Shown here piece after piece: positions 7,828 through 17,110 of a DNA stretch of 63,135 bases. Below the pieces are notes generated by a model. That model worked only from the letters and a program-made list of their open reading frames with translations, was not told the DNA's origin and did no database searches. Origin of the DNA: Salinivenus sp. GTDB taxonomy: Bacteria; Bacteroidota; Rhodothermia; Rhodothermales; Salinibacteraceae. Location of the stretch: the NCBI GenBank assembly GCA_018609755.1, contig JAHENZ010000266.1, forward strand, positions 1-63,135. Direction: 5' to 3'. Numbering within the stretch: the first letter of the stretch is position 1; every line of letters starts with the position of its first letter. A program made the position numbers and the translations under genes.

Positions 7828-10659
7828 CTATGGGTAAGAGAAAGTAGTGGCCGTATTCACGTACACCTTGTAGGCCTGTCCCGGCATCAAAGACCCGATC
7901 TCGTTGAGGTCGCGGGCCGGGATGTACGAGTTGCCGGCCTGGTCCTTCACGACATCCACCTCGTCGCTGATAGAGGCAAAGGCATCTGCCACGGGCATTT
8001 CACTGGACGGGTAGTAGGGGATGAGATTCCACCCCTGCTCCAGGCTGAGGCTCGGTGATTCCAGGGCCGTGCCGTCAATCGACATCGTCTGCTCCGACGT
8101 CATGTACACACGGTAGCCCTGGCTGTCGTCCCAGGTGTCAAGCGTATTGTTTGAGCTCGTAGGGTCGTAGGCATCGCCCTGCTGGTTTTGGACGACCGCG
8201 AGGTCGGACTCAACGTCGGAGAAGATGCTGCTGATTGAGTTGTCGGACGGGCTCAAACTGCTAGAGATTAAATTCCAACCGCGATTGAGGGAGATGTTCT
8301 GAGAGCTCGTGCTCGTGCTTTGGAACCACTGTTCCCAGTTGCCTTCACTCCACATCGCCTCTCCCCATCGGGCAAGTTGATCAATGACCTGAGGGTCCGC
8401 CCCCCGGCTCGATAGATCGTCAGCCATCAGATAAAAGCCATTCGCTTTGTAGTCGGAGTGATGATACCCATTTTCAAAAGAAGGAACGTGGCTTTCTGGC
8501 TCCACCTCTTCGATCCCCACGTCCGTGGAGGATTCGCCCCGAGGCCAGGCGTCAGCGCCATAGGTATCGCTCTCCGGAGTGCTGTCTGCGTAGTTGATAG
8601 AGGTTTCTAGGAAGGATTGTGTTATCAACTCTAGGACGCGAAGATAGTCGGATCCCATCGCCGTCCACATTTCCCCTCGCCCCTTATAGGTAAAGAACAT
8701 CCAGCGGGGATGAGAATGGCGGATAAACCAGGAGCTTCCATCGATGGACTTTCCGGTGTCGTACATCTCGATCATTTTCAGGTATCCGAGGGTGTACCGC
8801 CACCCCCCGGCAACCCCATATTCAGACATCGTATTTGGCAGGTGACCGAAGTGGTACTTCCAGTCCATGGGTTTATTGCCGTTCGGCCATCGTGAACCAG
8901 CATTCAGCGTCATCTGAAGCTGATACCACGTGTGCGAGAAGAAGGAATTCTGCTCGGGGGTGGGGTACGGAGCATCCTCGGGATAGTCGGGACGCGCATT
9001 CATATGTGGAGCCACCCACCAGGGAATCTGGTTCTGATGGAACCATTGGTACTTTTCCCCTCCAGGAACGGTTGATCGGTCGTCGCGAATTTCGTCTGTT
9101 CGTCCTGGAAGAATGGTCGGGGCGATATCTTCGAGGTCGTAGCGGTGCATGGCCTCCCAGTTTTTCATGAGTTGCCACTGTTGAAAGCTCATTGCCGCCA
9201 AACGCCCCAGCGCAAAATCGTTGGCGAAACGACTTTGCATCGTCAGGCTCGTCCCTCCCCGATGAAAGTCGTCGAAGTAAGACCGAATTCCACTCCATCG
9301 TCTGGATCCGTTGGCCGCAGCGTCAATTTCGTTCTGGCGAACCGTGGGGTCTTCGAGGGTGAGAATGTCCTGATATTTGCTCCAGATCTCCGAGTTTAGG
9401 AAGGTGCTTTCGCCGTATACGTCAAGCGGATGGTAGTCCGGCCACCACTCGAGAATGTCGGGAAGAGGGACGGCAATCGGAATTTCTCGGACGTTGAGCG
9501 TCGTTTCGGTCGAAGCGATAGACTCGGCCTCACTTCCGTTCAGGCCGTTGGGGAAGAGGTACTGCTTCGTTTCTTGGTCGGAGTCGAGGACCCACTCCAG
9601 GCCGGCCCCGGCAGCCCACTGCTCAACTGGCCGGTCATCGATGTTTGGCCCGGGCTGATAGGGAGGGTTCCACGGGCGACCGAGGTCCCCGACAGTGACA
9701 CCGGAGGGAAGGTCGAACCGGTCTCCGTCCGGGCCGTCGGGCAGGGAGCGAATCCAGCTAGAAATTTTCACCGCCTTGGACTGGCTGAGCCCGTGATAAC
9801 GAGCGCGAGCCTGGATGGAGCGGCTCGAAAAGTTGTAGTACCAAAGATCACGGCCATCTCGAGCATGGCAGTCGGCACACGAGGCCACGATTTGTGGGCC
9901 GTCTGGGCTTTCGAGAAGGATGTCTCGCTCTTGGAAGAGGGACTTCCCGTCTGAGAGGGAATCCGGATCCGTTAGAGTCGGCGACCAGGAATCGGGATCG
10001 TCCTTCGTAAAGGTCGTCTCTCCAAGGCGACTCTCAGATCCGGCAAGGACGTCGAGCTCAAGAATGCGATAGCCGCTGCTGATTCCTTCGGTTCCATTGA
10101 ATCGGAACTCGATGAGGTTGTTACCACTCGTCCAATCCCCACTCTGAGTGGCGTCCACCTCCAACCGAAGGGTGTTATAGGGGCCCCCAATGCATTCGTA
10201 CTGCTCCTCGGGAAAGCGACATGTAGAGGTCGCATTACTAATGGGGGTCCAGGATCCGCCGTTGATCCGAACGCTTGCCTTTTGGTCGTACCCGTTTTGG
10301 TCTGCGTAATCCGACTTGTGGTATCCGAGGTGATGGCCCTTTAGAAACAGATGGTCGATCCCAGACGGGTCGGTGATGTCGACCATGACCGACTCGACGT
10401 GAGGACTGGACCCATCCGGCGGGAAGACTTCGATTGGAAGTTCAACCGTTGTGGCGGGCATGACCGCCCGAAACGACACGACCGTCGCCGTCGCCAGCAG
10501 CGCAACGGCACAGAGGTAAAAGACGGAAGCCGGAGTACGCAGCCCGGTGATCCAAGAGGGAAGCGTACGTTCCGTATGGGAAGTGGAGAAGAGCGATCGT
10601 TGGCGAAAGATGTCCAACACACCAAAGCTCAGCAAAATAAACAAAACGTAGGCCAACAT
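7828..10659 (-). CDS. Large membrane-anchored protein with one c-type heme motif and C-terminal GWNLI repeats
   Basis: 943 residues. Two N-terminal hydrophobic segments (about 1-17 and 46-66) suggest membrane anchoring. A single CxxCH heme-attachment motif, CADCH at 261-265, lies in a context (QIVASCADCHARDGRDL) like cytochrome c domains, implying periplasmic maturation. The middle 450 residues are rich in Trp, Tyr and His and unlike any enzyme I recognise. The last 170 residues hold two tandem repeats that each start with GWNLI and contain DVESDLAVVQNQ or DEVDVVKDQAG, then YRVYM or YKVYV; such repeats occur in secreted proteins of Bacteroidota relatives. The ATG follows a CTCTTTCCC leader. 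The gene is flanked downstream by the terminator at 7735-7762. Confidence 0.65.
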   Translation of the reverse strand: MLAYVLFILLSFGVLDIFRQRSLFSTSHTERTLPSWITGLRTPASVFYLCAVALLATATVVSFRAVMPATTVELPIEVFPPDGSSPHVESVMVDITDPSGIDHLFLKGHHLGYHKSDYADQNGYDQKASVRINGGSWTPISNATSTCRFPEEQYECIGGPYNTLRLEVDATQSGDWTSGNNLIEFRFNGTEGISSGYRILELDVLAGSESRLGETTFTKDDPDSWSPTLTDPDSLSDGKSLFQERDILLESPDGPQIVASCADCHARDGRDLWYYNFSSRSIQARARYHGLSQSKAVKISSWIRSLPDGPDGDRFDLPSGVTVGDLGRPWNPPYQPGPNIDDRPVEQWAAGAGLEWVLDSDQETKQYLFPNGLNGSEAESIASTETTLNVREIPIAVPLPDILEWWPDYHPLDVYGESTFLNSEIWSKYQDILTLEDPTVRQNEIDAAANGSRRWSGIRSYFDDFHRGGTSLTMQSRFANDFALGRLAAMSFQQWQLMKNWEAMHRYDLEDIAPTILPGRTDEIRDDRSTVPGGEKYQWFHQNQIPWWVAPHMNARPDYPEDAPYPTPEQNSFFSHTWYQLQMTLNAGSRWPNGNKPMDWKYHFGHLPNTMSEYGVAGGWRYTLGYLKMIEMYDTGKSIDGSSWFIRHSHPRWMFFTYKGRGEMWTAMGSDYLRVLELITQSFLETSINYADSTPESDTYGADAWPRGESSTDVGIEEVEPESHVPSFENGYHHSDYKANGFYLMADDLSSRGADPQVIDQLARWGEAMWSEGNWEQWFQSTSTSSQNISLNRGWNLISSSLSPSDNSISSIFSDVESDLAVVQNQQGDAYDPTSSNNTLDTWDDSQGYRVYMTSEQTMSIDGTALESPSLSLEQGWNLIPYYPSSEMPVADAFASISDEVDVVKDQAGNSYIPARDLNEIGSLMPGQAYKVYVNTATTFSYP

Positions 10660-10937
10660 GGGAAAGAGTGCTCGGTGGGGGAATGACCTTGATAATTACA
10701 TCCTACGGTTCGTCAAGAGGTGTGCCATCGACGAGTGGCACCACACCTCCAATCAGGCGAGTGAAAACGATCATAGCATCGATTTTTCGTCCTAGGTTCC
10801 TGCCCACCAGTTGATTGTCTTAACTTCATCTATCAACGAGGTGGTGCCAGTTTTATTGCGTGTCTATGCTGCTTCTCGGTCACGCAGACGAGGTGTAGGA
10901 AAAAACGAAAGGCACTCGGAGAAATACACAAGGTTGG

Positions 10938-12203
10938 TTATTTCGGGTTCAACTCTGTTTCCTCATCCACCACGCGGCGCAGAAGATCTGAGATTGACTG
11001 TACCATCCCGTCAAGGGCGAAACGCTCTCGTGCGTCGGCGTGGCCGGCGGCGGCCATTCGTTCAGCGGCTTCGGGATGGGAAAGAAGGTGCGAGAGCGCA
11101 CGGCCGAGCTCCGAAGCGTCGCCGGCGGATACGAGCAGGCCGGTGCGGCCGTGGGTCACAATTTCCATTGCCCCTCCAGCCCTCGTCGCCACCACGGGAC
11201 GTTTGGCCAGCATGCCCTCGACGATGACTCGCCCGAACGGTTCGGGGGACGTCGATGTGTGAGCGACCACGTCTACAGCCTGCATGAGAGCCGGAATGTC
11301 GCTTCGAAATCCGGCGAAGTGAACCCGATCGACCACTCCGAGGTCTCGGGCGAGGGATTTCAACTCGTCGACGTACTGCGTGTCTCCATCAAAGAGAGCA
11401 TCGCCGACGAACAGTGCATGGAGGTCGGGGACCGCTGGAAGGGCCTGTAGTAAGACCGCCTGTCCTTTCCACGGAGCGAGACGACTGAAGACGCCGGCCA
11501 CCGGGACATTCAAGGGCACATCGAGCTCCATCCGCAGCGACTGGATTCGATCTGGAGCCAGCGGTGGAAAATCGTCTGCGTCAATTCCGTTATAGACGAC
11601 CGTGCTGGGGGTGCGGCCCCCACTGGTCTTGAACGCGTCTTCTGTGGCTTTCGAGTTTGCGAGGAGATGAGTCACTCCCCAATTGGCCGCCGTTACGGCC
11701 GCCCAGCGATTCAAGCGGCTGAAGTGATCGGCCGTTAGAATGTCATGGAGGCTCCACACCACCGGCCGGCGTGCCCAGTGGCCGGCGAGGGACGCGACGA
11801 TGGCTGCTTTCTGTGAGTTCGCGAAGATCACGTCAGCATTTTGGGCTTCCCGGGCGACCGGCCCGACGAGTTGAAGGAGGCCCAGCGAGGCCGTCAGTGC
11901 TGTGCCGATTCCTCCGTCTTTTCGGACGTTGAGGAGCTGAGAAGACCCCTGAAGGACGCGGGTCGAGATGTTTTCATTTTCCAGTCGTGTTGCGAACGGC
12001 CCGTCATCGAAGAGAAGGACCCGGCAGTCGCCAGGATACTGTCGGACGAGGTCGAGCAGGTACAGTTCAGCACCCCCGAGGGCCCCGGTGTGGTCAAGAA
12101 ACAGGACACGAGGGGCGTTCAGAGAGGAGCCGATAGAATCTGGGGAGAACGGGAGAGAGTCGGACACTGTCGGTTCCACCGTCTTCGAAAGGGGCGTGGT
12201 CAT
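10938..12203 (-). CDS. Glycosyltransferase, GT4 family (GT-B fold)
   Basis: 421 residues. After a Ser/Pro-rich leader of 30 residues comes a GT-B N-domain (RVLFLDHTG, then GGAE at 43-46 in the acceptor-side loop). The C-domain carries the nucleotide-sugar site with FSRLAPWKGQ and the E-x7-E-type segment EPFGRVIVEGM near residue 335, followed by GGAMEIVTHGRTGLLV. It should transfer a sugar with retention onto a growing glycan at the cytosolic membrane face; donor and acceptor are unknown. It is the last gene of the polysaccharide locus. Its start overlaps the preceding gene's stop by 4 nt (ATGA), indicating translational coupling. The 278 bp after it contain an imperfect hairpin at 10717-10749 without a T-run. 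Confidence 0.85.
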   Translation of the reverse strand: MTTPLSKTVEPTVSDSLPFSPDSIGSSLNAPRVLFLDHTGALGGAELYLLDLVRQYPGDCRVLLFDDGPFATRLENENISTRVLQGSSQLLNVRKDGGIGTALTASLGLLQLVGPVAREAQNADVIFANSQKAAIVASLAGHWARRPVVWSLHDILTADHFSRLNRWAAVTAANWGVTHLLANSKATEDAFKTSGGRTPSTVVYNGIDADDFPPLAPDRIQSLRMELDVPLNVPVAGVFSRLAPWKGQAVLLQALPAVPDLHALFVGDALFDGDTQYVDELKSLARDLGVVDRVHFAGFRSDIPALMQAVDVVAHTSTSPEPFGRVIVEGMLAKRPVVATRAGGAMEIVTHGRTGLLVSAGDASELGRALSHLLSHPEAAERMAAAGHADARERFALDGMVQSISDLLRRVVDEETELNPK

Positions 12204-13402
12204 GGGAGCAGTTCGTGATAGACGTCAAGAATCCGAGAGGTGATGACGGGCCAGTCAAAGTGCTCTCGGACGTACTCGCGGCACTGGGCGGCGGACGGAA
12301 GCGAACGGGTTCCGGTCAGGGCGCCAACGAGTCCCTCCGCGAGGTGGGTGGGAGAGGTGCCGTCCAGAACCAGGTTCTCGTGGAACGGACGGAGCGGTTC
12401 GGGCATGCCGCCGACGGGGGTGACGAGCACCGGGGTTCCAGCCGCAAGCGATTCGAGTGTGATGAGCCCGAACCCTTCCAGGTGGGTTGTGGGGACGATG
12501 GACACGTCTGCGGCCCGGTACGTGAGGGGGAGGTCCGTCTCGGGGACGAATCCGAGAAGACGAACGTGGTCGTGGAGGCCGGCGTCGTCGATTTGGGCCT
12601 GTAATTCGTCTTGCATCGGTCCCGAGCCGGCAATGAGGAGCAGGGCATCGGGGAGGTGTTGCAACACGTCGGGGAGGGCGGCGACGAGGTTTTCCAATCC
12701 CATACGTTGGGCGAGGCGGCGCACCGAAAGGAGGATGGGGCGATCGAGGGGGAGCCCCAGGCGCTGCCGGGCGGTGCGCTGACTGTCAGGAAGGTTGAAC
12801 CGAGACACGTCGACGCCGCCAGGAACCACGCGGATGCGGGAGCGGTCGACTCCGTACTCGCGGTGGAGCAGGTCCGCAAAGGCCTCGGAGAGAACGATGC
12901 AGAGATCGGCCCGCTGATAGACGTATCGTTCCAGTGTAGATTGGAGGTATCCCTTTACAGACGAAGCGTGCGACTCGGCCCGCGTCTCGGCCGCCCAGGG
13001 GCCGTGGAAGTGCATCACGAACGGGATATCGTCGACCAGGTCTATCCAGGGGGCGGCGTAGAGCGCGAAGTGAGCGGCCACGAGGTCGACTGAGGACGAC
13101 GCAAGGAGAGACTGAACGGCGCGTCGTGCTTGCCAGCAACGCGTAATGAGGGAGGCGTCCGGTCGGGCAAAGGCGGATACGAGGCCGTCCGACGACGGAC
13201 CGACCGACTCCGACCCAACGACGAGCCCACGGGGCTGTACGCCTTCGTCTGGAAGGTGCATCAGCAAATTGTGGTACACGCGCTCAAGTCCCCCAGCGTG
13301 CTCCGGAAACCAGCCGGCTCCGACCTGGAGGATGGAGTGCGGGCTCACAGAGGAGCGACGACGAGATCGAAGCGGAATAGAGGGGGGAGAGCTTCTGGGC
13401 AT
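12200..13402 (-). CDS. Glycosyltransferase, GT4 family
   Basis: 400 residues. The N-domain contains GGLERVYHNLL (residues 37-47), the usual glycine loop after the first strand. The C-domain has LSVRRLAQRMGLENLVAAL and the donor-binding EGFGLITLESLAAGTPVLV, ending with a DWPVITSRILDVY helix. The first 20 residues are basic and Ser-rich with no clear function. Role: sugar transfer in surface-glycan assembly; specificity is not deducible. It overlaps the downstream GT gene by 4 nt and lies 56 bp after the upstream GT gene. Confidence 0.85.
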   Translation of the reverse strand: MPRSSPPSIPLRSRRRSSVSPHSILQVGAGWFPEHAGGLERVYHNLLMHLPDEGVQPRGLVVGSESVGPSSDGLVSAFARPDASLITRCWQARRAVQSLLASSSVDLVAAHFALYAAPWIDLVDDIPFVMHFHGPWAAETRAESHASSVKGYLQSTLERYVYQRADLCIVLSEAFADLLHREYGVDRSRIRVVPGGVDVSRFNLPDSQRTARQRLGLPLDRPILLSVRRLAQRMGLENLVAALPDVLQHLPDALLLIAGSGPMQDELQAQIDDAGLHDHVRLLGFVPETDLPLTYRAADVSIVPTTHLEGFGLITLESLAAGTPVLVTPVGGMPEPLRPFHENLVLDGTSPTHLAEGLVGALTGTRSLPSAAQCREYVREHFDWPVITSRILDVYHELLP

Positions 13403-13458
13403 CAGAGGGGCACCGCAGGATAAGGATGCGAGGCCAGCAGGCAGGTTGGGAGAGAGCG

Positions 13459-14760
13459 TCAGACGGGCGGCAAAAGCTCTGCCGGTTCACTAGAAGCCGA
13501 TCTGCGCAGTTGGTGGCCGTTCACGGGTGGAGTGTCGGGCGTGGATTGTAGTTCCAGAATCGTTTCCAGGCGCCCGACGATGTCCCGTACCTGGAATTGG
13601 TCTTCGGCTGTTTTGCGAGCGGCCTCAGCAAGGTCGTAGGGCGTACTCGTTTGGGCGTGAAGACATGCTTTCAGGGCACGGTAGAGTGACTCCGGCGTGT
13701 ATTCGTCAAACGAGAAGCAGGCGGACGTGGCGTACTCTCGCGTTCCGTTCGTGGGGCCAAGAACGACGGGGGTCCCAACGGCCAAGGCCTCGGCGACCGA
13801 CGAGCCGAAATTCTCATTCTCACTTGGCTGGACGAGAGCCGTAGCGGACCCGAGAAGGTCTGGAACGTCCCTCCGAGGCACGTTGGAGGTGTAGGAAATC
13901 TGGTTGGGATACGGGAAATTGTCGATGAGCGTGCGGTATCCCCCAAAGTGGTCGAAGTGTCCAACCACCCTGAGGTGAACGTCGGAGCGTTCGGCGGCGA
14001 GCATGGCAAATGCATCGAGCAGGAGGTCGAGGCGTTTGCGAGGCACGATCCGTCCGAGCCAGACGAAGGTGGGCGAGGACGGGCGGTCGCGGTTGGGGTC
14101 CAAGGAGAAGAGGTTGAGGTCGAACGGATATGGGAGTGCGTGCGCTGAGGAGGGGGCCACGCCGTAGTCAATGAGGCGCTGCCGTGCCCACTCGCTTCCG
14201 CAGATCAATGTGTCGCTGTGTTGGATTTCTTGGTGCATGCGTCGGTTCTTCCACAGATAGAAGAGGCGGAGCTTCGCGTAGGTGAGGGGGCCACAGAGGT
14301 CGACGATCGGTTCAGCATTGTCGATGATCGATTCGATTTCGGATTGCGGCGGTCCCTGCAACCAGCTCACGACCGGCAAATCGTCGGGGAGGGCAAACTG
14401 GGCCCCGGTTCCCAGGAACAGTACGATGTCGTAGGGGGCCCAGGCGTGCCGTTCGAGCAGGGTCTGGCGGATGTGCCGGAGGTGTGCCTGATACGATACC
14501 GTTGTTGCGAGGTGCTTAACGGGATAGGGAAGGAACGACGAGCAGACCCGGCGTTCGACGGTTTGGAATCCCGGACGATCGACGCCGACGTAGGTGAAAT
14601 TGTCCCAGTCCATCAACACTTCTTCGGGGGGGACGAAGTCCTTCTTGGCAAAGAAATCGATGTCGTGGCCGCGTCGAAGGAGCTCGTTGAGAATGAGAAA
14701 GTTGGCCCCGGCAACGCTCCCGGCCGTAGAATCCACAAACCCGTAACACGCAATTTTCAT
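13459..14760 (-). CDS. Glycosyltransferase, GT4-like
   Basis: 433 residues. The N-terminus MKIACYGFVDSTAGSVAGAN with a following helix NFLILNELLRRGHDIDFF is a GT-B acceptor domain. The C-domain has FVWLGRIVPRKRLDLLLDAF and ENENFGSSVAEALAVGTPVVLGP, the donor-phosphate region. The start is ATG 14760, which overlaps the stop of the upstream GT gene by 4 nt. The C-terminal 30 residues are a disordered tail. Part of a run of five consecutive GT4-type genes with overlapping or close junctions, suggesting ordered expression of one assembly set. Confidence 0.82.
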   Translation of the reverse strand: MKIACYGFVDSTAGSVAGANFLILNELLRRGHDIDFFAKKDFVPPEEVLMDWDNFTYVGVDRPGFQTVERRVCSSFLPYPVKHLATTVSYQAHLRHIRQTLLERHAWAPYDIVLFLGTGAQFALPDDLPVVSWLQGPPQSEIESIIDNAEPIVDLCGPLTYAKLRLFYLWKNRRMHQEIQHSDTLICGSEWARQRLIDYGVAPSSAHALPYPFDLNLFSLDPNRDRPSSPTFVWLGRIVPRKRLDLLLDAFAMLAAERSDVHLRVVGHFDHFGGYRTLIDNFPYPNQISYTSNVPRRDVPDLLGSATALVQPSENENFGSSVAEALAVGTPVVLGPTNGTREYATSACFSFDEYTPESLYRALKACLHAQTSTPYDLAEAARKTAEDQFQVRDIVGRLETILELQSTPDTPPVNGHQLRRSASSEPAELLPPV

Positions 14761-15932
14761 TCGGAGAAAGAGACCTGAGTAGAAGAGAGGACCTGTTGTG
14801 GAGAAGCGTCAGCAATGGCGTTAGAAAAATCGCGCGCGAGGGTCGAATTCGTGTACTCCTGAATCACTACTTCTCGTCCACGTTTGGCTAATGATTTGCG
14901 CAGGGACTCATCCTGAAGTATGGTTTCGAGGCGACGGCTAAGAGCGGAGGCGTTTCGTTCGGGAAAGATGAGGCCGCCTCCGGTCGTCTCGAGGAGGTGG
15001 GGAATCTCGCCGGAATCGGAGCCCACGACGGGCGTGCCACAGGCCATGGCTTCGATGATGACGCGCCCGAACTGCTCCTGCCAATTCGGCTGGGTTTCGG
15101 ACGGGATGACGAGGACGTCGAAGGCAGAGAGATAGTCCGGCGCGCTCGTGTGGGGGACGTAGCCGGGATAAGCAACGCGATCCTGGAGGCCAAGGGTGCC
15201 GATGCGGCGGGCGAAGGCGTCAGCGTATGATCCTTCTCCGACGAGCGCGAGGCGCCACGGGAGGTGGCGGATCCCGTTGAGTGCGTCCGCAAGGGTCGCC
15301 AGTCCCTTGTCCTCGATCAGACGTCCCATGAAGCCGATTAGGGGAACGTCGGGCCCCGCCCCGAGCTCGTCGCGCACGGCGTCGCGGCGTGACGAGGGGG
15401 CATAGTGGTCGGGGTCGACGCTGCCGGGGAGCAGGGTGATCGGCCCGTCGTACCCTTTGCTCCGAAGAACGGACGCTGCGCTTTCCGACCCCGAGAAAGC
15501 GAACGCACTCGTTCGGTACACCCACCGCTCCGCCAGGCGAATGGGCAAGGGATATTGCTTGTTGAGATTCTGCCAGGTGAAGAAGCCGATGGGACATTGT
15601 AGGCTCAACGCATTGGCCGCATACAGTTGAATGGTCGCGAGTCCGTAGGGCTCGTGGTGCACGTAGATGGCGTCGGGGCGCACCCGCCGGAGTAATGACA
15701 GAAACGTGGTGCGGTACACGTGTAGGGGGATATTTCCGGACAACAGAACCGGAAGAGGAACGAGGTCTCCCTGAAAGTCGGGCCACCGCTCGGCTGTTCG
15801 GCGCCCGTACTCGCCGTTCCACTCCTGAGGGAGAGCGATGGTGAGATCCCATCCGGTTTGGCGCTCAACCTCGGCAAAGAATTCCTGGTTGACCGGCGTG
15901 ACGCAGGCGTGGCTGAGGACGAGGAGCTTCAT
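14757..15932 (-). CDS. Glycosyltransferase, GT4 family
   Basis: 391 residues from ATG 15932; upstream in-frame sequence is Arg/Pro-rich and not protein-like. N-domain: MKLLVLSHACVTPVNQEFF and a DAIYVHHEPYG segment near residue 100. C-domain: IGFMGRLIEDKGLATLADAL and EQFGRVIIEAMACGTPVVGS with the paired Glu residues of retaining GT4 enzymes, then GGLIFPERNASALS. The start overlaps the preceding GT's stop by 4 nt and the end overlaps the next GT's start by 4 nt. Confidence 0.87.
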   Translation of the reverse strand: MKLLVLSHACVTPVNQEFFAEVERQTGWDLTIALPQEWNGEYGRRTAERWPDFQGDLVPLPVLLSGNIPLHVYRTTFLSLLRRVRPDAIYVHHEPYGLATIQLYAANALSLQCPIGFFTWQNLNKQYPLPIRLAERWVYRTSAFAFSGSESAASVLRSKGYDGPITLLPGSVDPDHYAPSSRRDAVRDELGAGPDVPLIGFMGRLIEDKGLATLADALNGIRHLPWRLALVGEGSYADAFARRIGTLGLQDRVAYPGYVPHTSAPDYLSAFDVLVIPSETQPNWQEQFGRVIIEAMACGTPVVGSDSGEIPHLLETTGGGLIFPERNASALSRRLETILQDESLRKSLAKRGREVVIQEYTNSTLARDFSNAIADASPQQVLSSTQVSFSE

Positions 15933-17098
15933 GATCGGGGGAGGGGACGGGACGGAAAACAAGAGGCGTGTTCGAGGGGGAGGGGGGAAGGGGCGGCGGA
16001 GAAAAAGAGGTCGACGTATGCATCTGCCATGTCGGTCCAGGTTTGGGACTCGGCAATGGTACGGGCGGCGCTCCCGGCAGTCTTTCGGGCCTCCGGAGAC
16101 TGAAACGAGCGAAGGCCGCGCGCGACGCCCTCGGTGTCGGACGGGTCGTCGAGCACGATTCCACACTCGGGGGACACCAGCGAGGCGGCCCCCACGGATC
16201 GGGCCGTAATGACCGGTCGGCCGGTTGCCATCGCTTCAAGCACGACGAGGGCGAAGGGCTCGTAGTGGGAGGGAAACACGAACAGGTCGCTGGCCCGCAT
16301 CAGGGCCGACATGTCATCGCAAAATCCGACGAAGTGGACGCGGGGGGCGAGCCCAAGGTCACGGGCAAGGGCGGGGTATGGGCTGTCGGTCGTCGATCCG
16401 GCGACGGCGAGGTGCCAGTCCGGAACGTCGACGAGGGCGCGGAGCACCGTGTCCAGGTTTTTGCGCGGGGAGACGAGGTCGCCGGCGAATAGGGCGAGGG
16501 GAACGTCCTTCGGCAGGCCAAATGTCTCTCGACGGCCGGGGCCGGGCGCAAATTCGGTGGGGTCGACCCCGTTGGCAATCGTGCGAATGGGAGCGGATAC
16601 GTCGAGCGCGGCGAGCTCATCGGCCACCAGATCGGAGACGCCGACGAGCCGGCGGGCCCGGGAGAAGACGAGCCGTTCGAGGTGCGCATTCACCGCCGTA
16701 AACAGCCACTGATACCACGCCCGCAGACCGGACGTCGTCCTCGATTCGTGTACGGGCGATTGCAGCCAGGTGGTGTGGACGAAGTGGGCGACGTTGACGT
16801 CGTGGGGACGGGTGCAGACGACCCCGTTGGCGCAGATCACGTCGACCTCAGGGCGAATGCGATCAATGACGCGGTTGGCCCGAAGGGCAAACTCGAGAAC
16901 TTTGGCGAGAATCGGCCGATTCAGAACCGGGTGAACCCGAATCCACCGCACGCCCCAGTCGACGATGTCCGGATCGACGTCGTCGGCGACCAGGGTCACG
17001 TCGAGCCCTCGATTGAGGCACTGGCGAACAATTTCGACGTTGACCCGGCCCTGTCCGTCTCCATGCTTGACGTTGTGGGCAACGAGAGCGATGTGCAT
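15929..17098 (-). CDS. Glycosyltransferase, GT4 family
   Basis: 389 residues. GDGQGRVNVEIVRQCLNRG (13-31) is the acceptor-domain glycine loop. The C-domain shows LALFAGDLVSPRKNLDTVL and YEPFALVVLEAMATGRPVI, with GIVLDDPSDTEGVARGL after it. The catalytic Glu context EPFALVVLEA matches GT4. A C-terminal tail of about 20 residues is Pro/Ser-rich. The leader before ATG 17098 is TTCTCTTCCCCC. Position: 12 bp after the exostosin-like gene, 4 nt overlap with the next GT. Confidence 0.86.
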   Translation of the reverse strand: MHIALVAHNVKHGDGQGRVNVEIVRQCLNRGLDVTLVADDVDPDIVDWGVRWIRVHPVLNRPILAKVLEFALRANRVIDRIRPEVDVICANGVVCTRPHDVNVAHFVHTTWLQSPVHESRTTSGLRAWYQWLFTAVNAHLERLVFSRARRLVGVSDLVADELAALDVSAPIRTIANGVDPTEFAPGPGRRETFGLPKDVPLALFAGDLVSPRKNLDTVLRALVDVPDWHLAVAGSTTDSPYPALARDLGLAPRVHFVGFCDDMSALMRASDLFVFPSHYEPFALVVLEAMATGRPVITARSVGAASLVSPECGIVLDDPSDTEGVARGLRSFQSPEARKTAGSAARTIAESQTWTDMADAYVDLFFSAAPSPLPLEHASCFPSRPLPRS

Positions 17099-17110
17099 GG
17101 GGGAAGAGAA

